64,000 nt of DNA from Glutamicibacter protophormiae (GTDB lineage Bacteria; Actinomycetota; Actinomycetes; Actinomycetales; Micrococcaceae), in the NCBI RefSeq assembly GCF_014647495.1, contig NZ_BMPH01000005.1, positions 182,651 to 246,650 of the forward strand, written 5' to 3'. Made by a program: the position numbers and the translations under genes. Positions 27,249-37,127 of this stretch are shown one piece after another. A model generated the notes under the pieces. It was not told where the DNA came from. It was given only the letters and a program-made list of their open reading frames with translations, and ran no database searches. Positions within the stretch are counted from its first letter, which is position 1. Each line of letters starts with the position of its first letter.

Positions 27249-27467
27249 CTAGTCGTCCTTGAGCAGCCTGAGCGCCTGGCCCTTGTGCGCCGCGATGTGA
27301 TCGGTCTTGTCGCTCTTGATTTCGTATTGCGGATCGTCCGGGGACGCCCGGCGGGTATGCCCCTTGTAGTCGAAGTCCTGCTCGTGGATTTCGGTGATGC
27401 GGCCCGAAACGCGACCGGCCTCGGAATTCCACGAGACGTGGTCGCCGACCTTGAATCTGTGTGCCAT
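27249..27467 (-). CDS. DUF2945 (HVA1/TUDOR-like) small protein
   Basis: 72 residues: FKVGDHVSWNSEAGRVSGRI at the N-terminus followed by DYKGHTRRASPDDPQYEIKSDKT split by a turn and HKGQALRLL at the end. This is the conserved DUF2945/HVA1 family, a compact beta-barrel-like protein often found beside DUF488 genes. ATG at 27467 has AAGGAG six bases upstream, so the longer upstream frame is rejected. Confidence 0.86.
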   Translation of the reverse strand: MAHRFKVGDHVSWNSEAGRVSGRITEIHEQDFDYKGHTRRASPDDPQYEIKSDKTDHIAAHKGQALRLLKDD

Positions 27468-27664
27468 GGCAATCTCCTTGGTGGTTACGGCCATTGAACC
27501 AGCCGGGCAGGGAGGGAGCAACCGTTCATGGGGGCTGCCCGGTTGAAGTCCGAGCGGGAGCCGGGAGTTCTGTCCGGATCGGGCCTCCACTGCTCGCGGC
27601 TATGGAATAGTGGGGCGAACCGTGAGGTTATGCGAAGTGAAGACCAACTAGGAAGGGACGGTTC

Positions 27665-28345
27665 ATGACCGAATCACCACGAGTAGTCATCCTTGGCGGA
27701 CATGGCAAGATCGCATTGCTGGCTGCCCCCAAATTGAAGGCCAAGGGGTTCGCAGTCGACGCGCTGATCCGGAATCCGGAGCATGCCTCGGATGTCGAGG
27801 CCGCATCGGCCAACCCCGTGCTGCTCGACATCGAACGTGCGGGGATGGACGAGCTGGCCGCCGTATTTGACGGCGCGAAGGCGATCGTCTTCTCCGCGGG
27901 GGCCGGGGGCGGTGATCCCCGCCGTACCAACGCGGTGGACTTCGAGGCGGCAACCCGAGCGATCCGCGCGGCCCGGCAAAGCGGCGTGAAGCGATTTGTG
28001 ATGGTGTCCTACGCTCGCGCCTTGGTCGACGTCGACAACCTCGATCCAGCGCACTCCTTCTACCCCTACGCCCGTGCCAAGCATGATGCGGACGAAGCGC
28101 TGCGCGACTCGGACCTGGACTATACGATTCTCGGCCCCGGAACGCTGACCTTGGGCCCTGCGACGGGCATGGTCGATGTCGCCGACGAGTCGGGCAAGAT
28201 CGATGGCAGCGACCCTGCCTCGGCCGATACCTCGCGCGAGAACGTCGCCGAGGCGATTGCGCTGGTGATCGACAAGGGCCTGCTCATCCGCCAGACGGCG
28301 AACTTCTTCGACGGGCAGACCCCGATGGAGGAAGCCTGGAGCTAG
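27665..28345 (+). CDS. NAD(P)H-binding atypical short-chain dehydrogenase
   Basis: 226 residues with an N-terminal VVILGGHGKIA nucleotide-binding loop, LDIERAG and VFSAGAGGGD turns, the YPYARAKHDAD active-site-like Tyr-x-x-x-Lys, and a C-terminal half without the full SDR catalytic set. This matches the NAD(P)-binding YhfK/YwnB-like group. GGAAGGGACGG precedes the ATG. Single gene ended by a strong terminator. Role possibly redox sensing or quinone/sugar epimer chemistry; not determinable. Confidence 0.83.
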   Translation: MTESPRVVILGGHGKIALLAAPKLKAKGFAVDALIRNPEHASDVEAASANPVLLDIERAGMDELAAVFDGAKAIVFSAGAGGGDPRRTNAVDFEAATRAIRAARQSGVKRFVMVSYARALVDVDNLDPAHSFYPYARAKHDADEALRDSDLDYTILGPGTLTLGPATGMVDVADESGKIDGSDPASADTSRENVAEAIALVIDKGLLIRQTANFFDGQTPMEEAWS

Positions 28346-28371
28346 CGCTCCCCCTAATCTGCAGGACATGT

Positions 28372-28400
28372 AACCCCCGTGAATTCCACGGGGGTTTCGT
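28372..28400 (+). terminator. rho-independent terminator of the dehydrogenase gene
   Basis: AACCCCCGTG and CACGGGGGTT form a perfect 10-bp stem around a 5-nt loop, ending in TTT, 26 nt after the stop codon. Confidence 0.85.
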
Positions 28401-28468
28401 CTTGCCTGCGGACTGAAGCAGGTCCGGTGCCAGAGCCGGCTTTCGACGGATTGGGCTTAAAACGGAAA

Positions 28469-28495
28469 TCCCCGCTGCATCAGCAGCGGGGAATT
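28469..28495 (-). terminator. second hairpin, likely terminator of the minus-strand allantoin operon
   Basis: TCCCCGCTG and CAGCGGGGA form a perfect 9-bp stem. It stands 86 nt downstream of the racemase stop on the minus strand, and on that strand it is followed by an A/T-containing tract (GATTTCCGTTTT). It could also back up the preceding terminator. Confidence 0.65.
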
Positions 28496-28580
28496 CCATG
28501 TCATCACTCGCACCTTCATGAGGTACTTACGAGTCTATGGCGGGTTGCTGTGCGGCAACTAGGCCGGGACTCCTTGTTTG

Positions 28581-29330
28581 CTAGGCGCGCGTGCCCGCGT
28601 CGGCCGGCTGTCGGGTGATCGGCCAGCCGGTGATCTGCTTGGGACGCGGCGGGGCGTAGGTGCGCACCTTGGAGGTGCTCAGTCCCATCCGGACCAGCGA
28701 TTCGGCGATGGTGACCGCGGCGCGCACCCCGTCGACGATAGGTACTCCCGTGGCCGCGGCCACCTGCTCCTCCAGCTCCGCCATGCCGCCGCAGCCCAGG
28801 CAGATGACCTCGGCCTTGTCCTGCTCCACGGCGGCCCGGGACTGCTCCACGATCGCTGCCACCGCGCGCTGCGGGTCGGATTCCAATTCCAGCACCCCCA
28901 ACCCGCTGGCGCGCACCGAGGCCAGCCGGTCGGTCAGCCCGGCCAGCTTCAACCGGTCCTCGATCAGCGGCACGGCCCGGTCCAGGGTGGTGACCACCGA
29001 GTACTTGTGGCCCAGGAACTGTGCGGTGGAGGCGGCGGCTTCGGTGATGTCCACGACCGGAACGTCCAGCAGCTCCTGCAGGCCCTCGCGGCCGTGCTCG
29101 CCGTAGCCGGCTTGGATGACCGCGTCGAAGGGCTCGGTGTAGTTCGCGACCTTGTCCATGACGGCCAGCGCGGCCAGGTAGCTTTCGAAGTTGCCTTCGC
29201 AGCTGTCGGTGCCGAAGTCCGGGGTCAGCTCCACGATTTCGGTGCCGGGGGAGGCGACCTGGCGTGCGGAGTCGCCGATCGCGCGGGTCATGGACGCGGT
29301 GGTGTTCACGTTCAGTACGAGAATCCGCAT
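28581..29330 (-). CDS. Asp/Glu/hydantoin (allantoin) racemase
   Basis: 249 residues. RILVLNVNTTASMTRAI opens the fold, a first catalytic Cys appears in DSCEGNF and a second in VICLGCGGMAEL, the two-Cys arrangement of HyuE/allantoin racemases. ATG 29330 has GGAGCC upstream. It lies 10 nt after the NCS1 permease gene. Within an allantoin locus it probably interconverts (R)- and (S)-allantoin so that both enantiomers can be hydrolysed by the allantoinase encoded 5 kb away. Confidence 0.87.
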   Translation of the reverse strand: MRILVLNVNTTASMTRAIGDSARQVASPGTEIVELTPDFGTDSCEGNFESYLAALAVMDKVANYTEPFDAVIQAGYGEHGREGLQELLDVPVVDITEAAASTAQFLGHKYSVVTTLDRAVPLIEDRLKLAGLTDRLASVRASGLGVLELESDPQRAVAAIVEQSRAAVEQDKAEVICLGCGGMAELEEQVAAATGVPIVDGVRAAVTIAESLVRMGLSTSKVRTYAPPRPKQITGWPITRQPADAGTRA

Positions 29331-29340
29331 GTTCGGCTCC

Positions 29341-30870
29341 TTAGTGCTTCGGGGTGACGGCGATGGCTTCGCCGTCCAGGTCGACGAGGTTCTGGTGCCG
29401 TTTGGCCAGCAGCAGGTAGGCCAGCGCGCCGGCGCCGGAACCCAGGAACCAGGCGAAGGCGCCGACCACGTGCAGGGCAGGGACAAAGGCCAGCAGCAGC
29501 GCGATGATGGAGCTGATGGCCAGCGCGGCGACCGCGCGGTAGTTGAAACCACGGGTGTAGTAGTAGGTTCCCCCGGGCTCCGCGCGGTACAGGTCCATGA
29601 CGTTGATGCGTGCGCGGCGCACCAGCCAGTAGTCGGCCATGATGATGCCGAACAGCGGGCCGAGCAGAGCGCCCAGGCCGCCCAGGAAGTAGTTGATGAT
29701 CTCGGGGGAGTTGTACAGGTTCCACGGCAGGATGACCAAGCCGATCACCCCGGAGATCAGCGCCGCCTTGCGGAAGTTCAGGTGCTTGGGGAAAAGGTTG
29801 GTCAGTGCGTAGGTCGGCGCGACGAAGTTCGCCATCAAGTTCACCGCGATGGTCAGCACCAGCAGTGCGCCGGAGGCCAGCAGCAGCAGGAAGGTGTTCG
29901 GGATCGCCTCGACCACGTCGGACGGCGAGCTGATGATTTCCCCGTTGATGGAGAACTGCGTGCCGGTCAGCACGACCACGATGGCGCCGAAGAACAACAT
30001 GTTGATCGGGATGCCGAAGAAGTTGCCCTTGACGATGGCCTTCTTCGAGCGTGCGCCGCGGGTGAAATCGCAGAAGTTCAGCACGAAGGTGCCGTAGATG
30101 GAGACCCATAGGGCGGCGGCGCCGAGCATGCCCAGCCACATGTCCAATCCGGACTTCGGGGTTCCGGTGTGCATCGAGACGTTGAAGCCCGATTCGACGA
30201 GCATCCAGATGGCCAGCGCCAGGAAGGTCACCAGGATGATCGGCCCGGCGAAGGCCTCGTACTTGCGGATCATCTCCATGCCGTAGCTGACGATGACCAG
30301 CTGGATGGCCCACAGGGCCACGAAGCAGATCCAGCCCAGCGAGTTCAGGCCCAGGAAGTTGGTCTCGGTGAGGCCCGCGGCGCCTGGCGCCATGGCGATG
30401 ACCATGACGGAGAGCACCTGGGAGGCCAGATAGGTCTGGATGCCGAACCAGGCGATGGCCACGGCCCCGCGCAGCAGCGCCGGGATCTGGGCGCCGGTGA
30501 TGCCGAAGGCGATGCGGCTCATCACCGGGAACGGCACGCCGGTCTTCTCGCCCATGAACCCGGAGAGGGTCAGCAGCGCGAAGAGCAGGACCGCGCCGAT
30601 GCCCAGCGCTCCGAGGATCTGCCAGCCGCTCATGCCCAGTGCGAAGAGCCCGATGGCGAAGGCGTAGTTGCCCAGCGAATGCACGTCGTTGGCCCACAGG
30701 GTGAAGATGCTGTAGGCGCTCCAGGTGCGGCCGGAGCGGGTGGTCGGGGCGAGGTCCTGGTTGTAGAGCGAGGGGCTGAGCTCATAGGGGTTGGCGCGGT
30801 CGATTCCCGACCGCTCGTGCCCGGATTCTGCCGGAACGGCAGGCGAAGCTTGAGGCGTGTTCTGCGCCAT
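29341..30870 (-). CDS. NCS1-family allantoin/hydantoin permease
   Basis: 509 residues with twelve membrane helices and NCS1 signatures: NPYELSPSLYNQDLAP before helix 1, LWANDVHSLGNYAFAIG in helix 1 and GGLGALLGPLFGIIMADYWLVRR near the end. The family imports allantoin, uracil, hydantoins or purines by Na+ or H+ symport. ATG 30870 is placed 9 nt after AAAGG; an earlier ATG at 30879 overlaps that site. Its neighbours (racemase, allantoinase, glyoxylate genes) point to allantoin. An unrecognised 41-aa ORF precedes it. Confidence 0.9.
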   Translation of the reverse strand: MAQNTPQASPAVPAESGHERSGIDRANPYELSPSLYNQDLAPTTRSGRTWSAYSIFTLWANDVHSLGNYAFAIGLFALGMSGWQILGALGIGAVLLFALLTLSGFMGEKTGVPFPVMSRIAFGITGAQIPALLRGAVAIAWFGIQTYLASQVLSVMVIAMAPGAAGLTETNFLGLNSLGWICFVALWAIQLVIVSYGMEMIRKYEAFAGPIILVTFLALAIWMLVESGFNVSMHTGTPKSGLDMWLGMLGAAALWVSIYGTFVLNFCDFTRGARSKKAIVKGNFFGIPINMLFFGAIVVVLTGTQFSINGEIISSPSDVVEAIPNTFLLLLASGALLVLTIAVNLMANFVAPTYALTNLFPKHLNFRKAALISGVIGLVILPWNLYNSPEIINYFLGGLGALLGPLFGIIMADYWLVRRARINVMDLYRAEPGGTYYYTRGFNYRAVAALAISSIIALLLAFVPALHVVGAFAWFLGSGAGALAYLLLAKRHQNLVDLDGEAIAVTPKH

Positions 30871-31000
30871 GATGGACATCCTTTAACAGGGGCCGCGGCC
30901 GGGAGGCGGAAAGCCTGGACGGTGGCAGGCGGCGGGATCTATTGGTAGGCGTGCGCGGCGGGTCTGAACGCGTGGAGGTTCGACGGCTGCGGGAAACGCG

Positions 31001-31126
31001 CTACGGGTAGATCGGCATGCCGAAGTTCAGGTAGAACTCGGCAGGCGTGCCGGAGAACGACAGGACCGGAAGCGGGGTTCCGTGGTCCGGGTTCATGCTG
31101 TGCTCCGTGCTGAAATAATTCTGCAT
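31001..31126 (-). CDS. 41-residue ORF upstream of the allantoin permease
   Basis: An ATG at 31126 with CAGGAG seven bases upstream opens a 41-codon frame. The peptide is soluble and has a hydrophobic/aromatic C-terminal half ending in FYLNFGMPIYP. It lies between the promoter region and the permease gene on the same strand, with 130 nt to the next start. It could be a small accessory protein or a regulatory leader peptide. I do not recognise it; the good ribosome binding site and position are the only evidence. Confidence 0.5.
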   Translation of the reverse strand: MQNYFSTEHSMNPDHGTPLPVLSFSGTPAEFYLNFGMPIYP

Positions 31127-31186
31127 GGCTGCTCCTGAGCGTTAATTCTGACTCCGAGATATGTGCCAATCGTGCTTGGTGAATTA

Positions 31187-31244
31187 ACTGTATGCGCTGG
31201 GTCACATTATCGCAATAGAAAATATCGATTCCGCATTGCGGGAA
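31187..31244 (-). promoter_or_regulatory. promoter and palindromic operator of the permease/racemase operon
   Basis: On the minus strand TTGCGA (31215-31210) and TACAGT (31192-31187) are separated by 17 nt and form a plausible sigma-70 promoter. Immediately upstream lies TTCCGCATTGCGGGAA (31229-31244), a near-perfect palindrome, whose TTCC/GGAA arms recur in the operator in front of hyi. An alternative -10 is GATAAT at 31211-31206. Confidence 0.55.
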
Positions 31245-31509
31245 CCGGGGGGAGCGGAGGGCCGCTTGGGCTTGCGGTGATGGGAGAGGTGTCGAGGCGG
31301 TGGGCGAGCTTGCCGCCTGCTCCCGGTTGATGAATTCGATTTGCGGTGCACCGGTGGATTCCAATGGCCCTGGTGGAAAAATCGCCACATGTTTTATCCG
31401 GCTGGCGGAAGTTCTTCGGAAAATTCGAGCCCAAGGGTCGTGTTGAAGCTTGGCTGGAGCCTGATTCCGTCGCCCAGAACGTGGTGCGATGCCATGCAGA
31501 GGAAGGTGC

Positions 31510-31575
31510 TTGACAGTGACGCGAATCTCGCTCTAGAGTTTTCATAACGCAAAACCCAAATTCCATAACGCGGAA
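31510..31575 (+). promoter_or_regulatory. hyi promoter overlapped by two operator-like repeats
   Basis: TTGACA (31510-31515) and TAGAGT (31534-31539) are 18 nt apart. Two boxes follow at the expected transcription start: TTTTCATAACGCAAAA (31539-31554) and TTCCATAACGCGGAA (31561-31575). They share CATAACGC exactly 21 bp apart, i.e. two helical turns, on the same face of DNA. The second has inverted TTCC/GGAA arms like the palindrome of the divergent operon. This is a textbook repressor layout, perhaps for an IclR-type allantoin/glyoxylate regulator not encoded here. Confidence 0.62.
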
Positions 31576-31605
31576 TCTTGGGGCAAGGTCTCGAAGGGAA
31601 AACCA

Positions 31606-32403
31606 GTGTCGTACACTCTGAACTGCTCGATCCTGCTCACCGAACTCCCCCTCCTGGAGCGCGCCGCGGCGGCCAAGGCCGCCGGCTTCGACAGCGTCGA
31701 GTTCTGGTGGCCCTTCGCAGAGGCTGTTCCGACCGGCAAGCAGGTCGACGAATTCGTTACTTCCATCAAGAACGCCGGCGTGCAACTGGACGGACTGAAC
31801 TTCTTCGCCGGCGACATGCCGGCCGGTGACCGCGGCCTGGTGTCCTGGAAGGGGCGCTGCGGCGAGTTCAAGGAGAACGTGGAAGTGGTCGCCGCCATCG
31901 GTCAAGCCACCGGCTGCACCTCCTTCAATGCCCTGTACGGCAACCGCCTGGACGGCTTCACCGCGGCGGAGCAGGACGAGCTGGCGGTGAAGAACCTGCT
32001 TGCCGCCACCGCGGGAGTCGCCAAGATCGGCGGCACCGTGCTGATCGAGCCGGTCTCCGGCACCGAGGCCTACCCGCTGAAGACCGCCGCGGACGCACTC
32101 GCGGTCGTGGATGCGGTCAAGGCGGCCGGCGGGAAGAACATCGCGCTGCTGGCGGACTTCTACCACCTGGCGGTCAACGGCGACGACGTCTCCGCCATCA
32201 TCGAGGCGCACGCCAAGGACTTCGGGCACATCCAGATCGCCGATGCGCCGGGCCGCGGCGCGCCGGGCACCGGCACCCTGCCGCTGCTGGATTGGATCAG
32301 CCGCTCCCGCGAGCTGGGCTACACCGGCAAGGTCTCCCTTGAATACAAGCAGGACGCGGCCACCGCCTTCGACTGGCTGAAGACCGCCTCCGCCAGCGCC
32401 TAA
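31606..32403 (+). CDS. hyi: hydroxypyruvate isomerase
   Basis: 265 residues, xylose-isomerase-like TIM barrel: LNCSILLTELPLLERA, SVEFWWPF, LNFFAGDMPAGDRG and the metal-ligand region LIEPVSG, ADFYHL, HIQIADAPGR and LEYKQ. These are the Hyi hallmarks. GTG at 31606 has GAAGGG upstream. The enzyme interconverts hydroxypyruvate and tartronate semialdehyde. It heads an operon-like run hyi-glxR-gcl-allB that turns allantoin-derived glyoxylate into glycerate. Confidence 0.92.
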   Translation: MSYTLNCSILLTELPLLERAAAAKAAGFDSVEFWWPFAEAVPTGKQVDEFVTSIKNAGVQLDGLNFFAGDMPAGDRGLVSWKGRCGEFKENVEVVAAIGQATGCTSFNALYGNRLDGFTAAEQDELAVKNLLAATAGVAKIGGTVLIEPVSGTEAYPLKTAADALAVVDAVKAAGGKNIALLADFYHLAVNGDDVSAIIEAHAKDFGHIQIADAPGRGAPGTGTLPLLDWISRSRELGYTGKVSLEYKQDAATAFDWLKTASASA

Positions 32404-32440
32404 GCACCCATCGCACCACCACGACTTTTGGAGTAGAGAC

Positions 32441-33340
32441 ATGTCGCAGCACGTAGCATTCATCGGCCTGGGAATCATGGGCTTGCCAATGGCGAAGAAC
32501 CTGGTCAACGCCGGCTTCACCGTGACCGGCTACAACCGCAGCCAGAAAGCCATCGACGCGCTGGCCGCAGCCGGCGGAAAGGGCGCCGGATCCGTTGCCG
32601 AAGCGGTGCAGGATGCGGACGTCGTGATCACCATGGTGCCGGACTCCCCGGACGTGGAAGCGGTCGTTTCCGGCAAGGACGGCGTCTTCGCCAACGCGAA
32701 GGCCGGCACCCTGTGGATCGACAACTCCTCGATCCGCCCGGACGTCTCGGTCCGCCTGGCCGCCGACGCCCGCGCCGCGGGACTGCGCCCGCTGGATGCC
32801 CCGGTCTCCGGCGGCGAGGCCGGCGCGATCGACGGGGTGCTGTCCATCATGGTCGGCGGCGAACCGGCTGACTTCGACGCCGCCGCGGCCGTGCTGGGCG
32901 CGGTGGGCAAAACCATCGTGCTGGTCGGCCCTTCGGGTTCCGGACAGACGGTGAAGGCCGCCAACCAGCTGATCGTCGCCGCCAATATCCAGGCGCTGAG
33001 CGAAGCGGTGGTGTTCCTGGAGGCCTACGGCGTGGACACCGATTCCGCGATCAAGGTCCTCGGCGGCGGCCTGGCCGGCTCCGCGGTGCTCAACCAGAAG
33101 GCCCAGAAGATCCTGGACCGCGACTTCGCCCCGGGCTTCCGCCTGGCCCTGCACAACAAGGACATGGGCATCGTCACCTCGGCCGCCCGCGAGGCCGGCG
33201 TGGTGCTGCCGCTCGGCGCACTGGTCGCCCAGCTGGTGACTTCCACCGTGGCCAGCGGCGACGGCGCGCTGGACCACTCGGGCCTCTTCCGCGGCGTACA
33301 GCGCCTGTCGGGCAAGGTCGAAGCAACCGTCGGCGCCTAG
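32441..33340 (+). CDS. glxR: 2-hydroxy-3-oxopropionate (tartronate semialdehyde) reductase
   Basis: 299 residues. N-terminal Rossmann GLGIMGLPMAKNL, substrate loop DAPVSGGEAGA, catalytic Lys in GSGQTVKAANQ and the C-terminal helical LALHNKDM segment place it in the beta-hydroxyacid dehydrogenase family, GlxR/GarR branch. GGAG precedes the ATG by 8 nt. It reduces tartronate semialdehyde, the product of Gcl, to D-glycerate using NAD(P)H. It lies 37 nt after hyi. Confidence 0.92.
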   Translation: MSQHVAFIGLGIMGLPMAKNLVNAGFTVTGYNRSQKAIDALAAAGGKGAGSVAEAVQDADVVITMVPDSPDVEAVVSGKDGVFANAKAGTLWIDNSSIRPDVSVRLAADARAAGLRPLDAPVSGGEAGAIDGVLSIMVGGEPADFDAAAAVLGAVGKTIVLVGPSGSGQTVKAANQLIVAANIQALSEAVVFLEAYGVDTDSAIKVLGGGLAGSAVLNQKAQKILDRDFAPGFRLALHNKDMGIVTSAAREAGVVLPLGALVAQLVTSTVASGDGALDHSGLFRGVQRLSGKVEATVGA

Positions 33341-33662
33341 CCGACTGAAAACTTCCTGCGGCGGACCCGCCGGGCACCTTCAACCCCTCGGATCCCCGGC
33401 CGCGCGCCGATCCCGAAGATGCTGCTGACTTGCTGCCGGTGATGACACGGCGCCGCACAAGAAAACATCAGCGGCGCGCACTGAGCTCTGTTCCAGTTCA
33501 GTGCCGGAATCCGATGCTCAAGGGCGCGAAGTCATGGTGACTCATGCGCCCGGGGGCTCGCCGCAGGACACTACCTCCTTCTCTCCCCATGACCCGCCGC
33601 CGGCGTTTCCCGCCCAGGTCCGCCGGCGCAGGGCACCCGAAAATTCTTAGGACGTGAACCCC

Positions 33663-35456
<1,794 letters not shown>

Positions 35457-35491
35457 AGGCCAGTCGTCACTGCCTAGTCACCACGAAGTTT

Positions 35492-35533
35492 GGCGCGGGA
35501 CACCGGTTCACCGAAAAGGGTGTGTCCCGCGCC
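35492..35533 (+). terminator. long hairpin between gcl and allB
   Basis: GGCGCGGGACAC and GTGTCCCGCGCC form a perfect 12-bp GC-rich stem with an 18-nt loop, 35 nt after gcl. No T-run follows, so it could be a processing or stabilising hairpin as well as a partial terminator. Confidence 0.6.
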
Positions 35534-35600
35534 ACAACCAACTAAGCTTGAAGAGAGCTTTAGCACCCGAGCAAAGATTTCAAACGAGTAGGAACGCCTC

Positions 35601-36983
35601 ATGAGCATCAACGAAGCTGTTGAACACGACGCCCGGTCATCCGCCGCGACCCAGTATGACCTGGTGCTGCGCGGGGAGCGCATCTTGACCACCGCGGGGA
35701 TCTCCGCGCGGGAAATCGGCGTGCGCGACGGCAAGATCGTCGCGATCGAACCCCTGGGCAACAACCTGCAGGGCGAACGCGTGATCGACGTCGGTGCCGA
35801 TGAGGTGCTGCTGCCCGGGTTGGTGGACACCCACGTGCACGTGAACGAGCCGGGCCGCACCGAGTGGGAGGGCTTCGAGTCCGCCACCAAGGCCGCCGCC
35901 GCGGGCGGTGTCACCACCATTATCGACATGCCGCTGAACACGATTCCGCCGACGGTGGATCTGGAGGCGCTGGAGATCAAGAAGGCCGCCGCGAAGCCCA
36001 AGGCCTATGTGAACATCGGCTTCTGGGGCGGGGCGATCCCTGGCAACAAGGGCAATCTGCGCGAGCTGCACGATGCCGGCGTTTTCGGCTTCAAGTGCTT
36101 CCTGCTGCACTCCGGCGTGGACGAGTTCCCGGCGTTGACCGTGGACGAGATGGAAGAGGACATGGAGGTCCTGAAGTCCTTCGACTCGCTGATGATCGTG
36201 CACGCCGAGGACTCCAGTGCCATCGACCACGCCCCGGCCGCCGAGGGCGACCAATACGAGCGTTTCCTGAAGTCGCGTCCGCGCGGCGCGGAGAACGTGG
36301 CGATCGCCCAGGTGATCGAGCGCGCCCGCTGGACCGGGGTGCGCGCCCACGTGCTGCACTTGTCCAGTTCGGATGCGCTGGCGATGATCAAGACCGCCAA
36401 GTCCGACGGAGTGAAGATCACCGTGGAGACCTGCCCGCACTACCTGACGCTGCTGGCCGAGGAGATCCCGAACGGCGCCACCGCGTACAAGTGCTGCCCG
36501 CCGATCCGCGAGGCCTCCAACCGCGAACTGCTGTGGAAGGGACTGGAAGAGGGCATTATCGACTGCATCGTTTCTGACCACTCGCCCTCGACCATCGACC
36601 TGAAGGACGTGGAGAACGGCGACTTCGGCGTGGCCTGGGGCGGCGTCGCCTCGCTGCAGCTGGGGCTGCCGTTGATCTGGACCGAGGCGCAGAAGCGCGG
36701 CATCGCGCTGGAGCAGGTCGTGCAGTGGATGGCCGTGAAGCCGGCCGAGCTGGCGGGCCTGAAGAACAAGGGATCCATCGCCCTGGGCAACGACGCGGAC
36801 TTCGCGCTCTTCGCCCCGGAGGACGCTTTCGTGGTGGACGTGAAAAAGCTTCACCACAAGAACCCGATCTCGCCATACCACGGCAAGACCCTGGCCGGCG
36901 TGGTGCGCCGTTCGATCGTTGCCGGCAACGACGTGGACTTCCAGACCCCCACAGGCAAGCTGATCCGCCGAGGCGAAGCCTAA
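35601..36983 (+). CDS. allB: allantoinase
   Basis: 460 residues, cyclic amidohydrolase. Metal ligands: HVHVNEPGRTEWEGF (first two His), carboxylated Lys in GFKCFLLHSGVDEFP, His in IVHAEDS and HVLHLSS, and Asp in IVSDHSPS. The HVHVNEPGR and FLLHSGVDEFP wording is specific to AllB rather than dihydropyrimidinase. It hydrolyses allantoin to allantoate. AGTAGGAA precedes ATG. No allantoate amidohydrolase or ureidoglycolate enzyme is in the window, so the path to glyoxylate must be completed elsewhere. Confidence 0.93.
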   Translation: MSINEAVEHDARSSAATQYDLVLRGERILTTAGISAREIGVRDGKIVAIEPLGNNLQGERVIDVGADEVLLPGLVDTHVHVNEPGRTEWEGFESATKAAAAGGVTTIIDMPLNTIPPTVDLEALEIKKAAAKPKAYVNIGFWGGAIPGNKGNLRELHDAGVFGFKCFLLHSGVDEFPALTVDEMEEDMEVLKSFDSLMIVHAEDSSAIDHAPAAEGDQYERFLKSRPRGAENVAIAQVIERARWTGVRAHVLHLSSSDALAMIKTAKSDGVKITVETCPHYLTLLAEEIPNGATAYKCCPPIREASNRELLWKGLEEGIIDCIVSDHSPSTIDLKDVENGDFGVAWGGVASLQLGLPLIWTEAQKRGIALEQVVQWMAVKPAELAGLKNKGSIALGNDADFALFAPEDAFVVDVKKLHHKNPISPYHGKTLAGVVRRSIVAGNDVDFQTPTGKLIRRGEA

Positions 36984-36998
36984 AACCGATCAGACCCG

Positions 36999-37046
36999 AA
37001 CACCCCAGGATGCCGCCGGATGCCGGTGGCATTCTGGGGTGTTTTT
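36999..37046 (+). terminator. strong rho-independent terminator after allB
   Basis: A 21-bp stem (36999-37019 with 37023-37043, two G-U pairs) with a 3-nt loop, starting AACACCCCAGG and ending in GGGTGTTTTT, 16 nt after the stop codon. Confidence 0.93.
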
Positions 37047-37127
37047 GCTGGATGCTGGCTGGAATTCCCGACAACGTTTTCGCGCCATGGCTGGCGGTGC
37101 CGCTACGGTGTTGGGAAAAGGAAGGAA

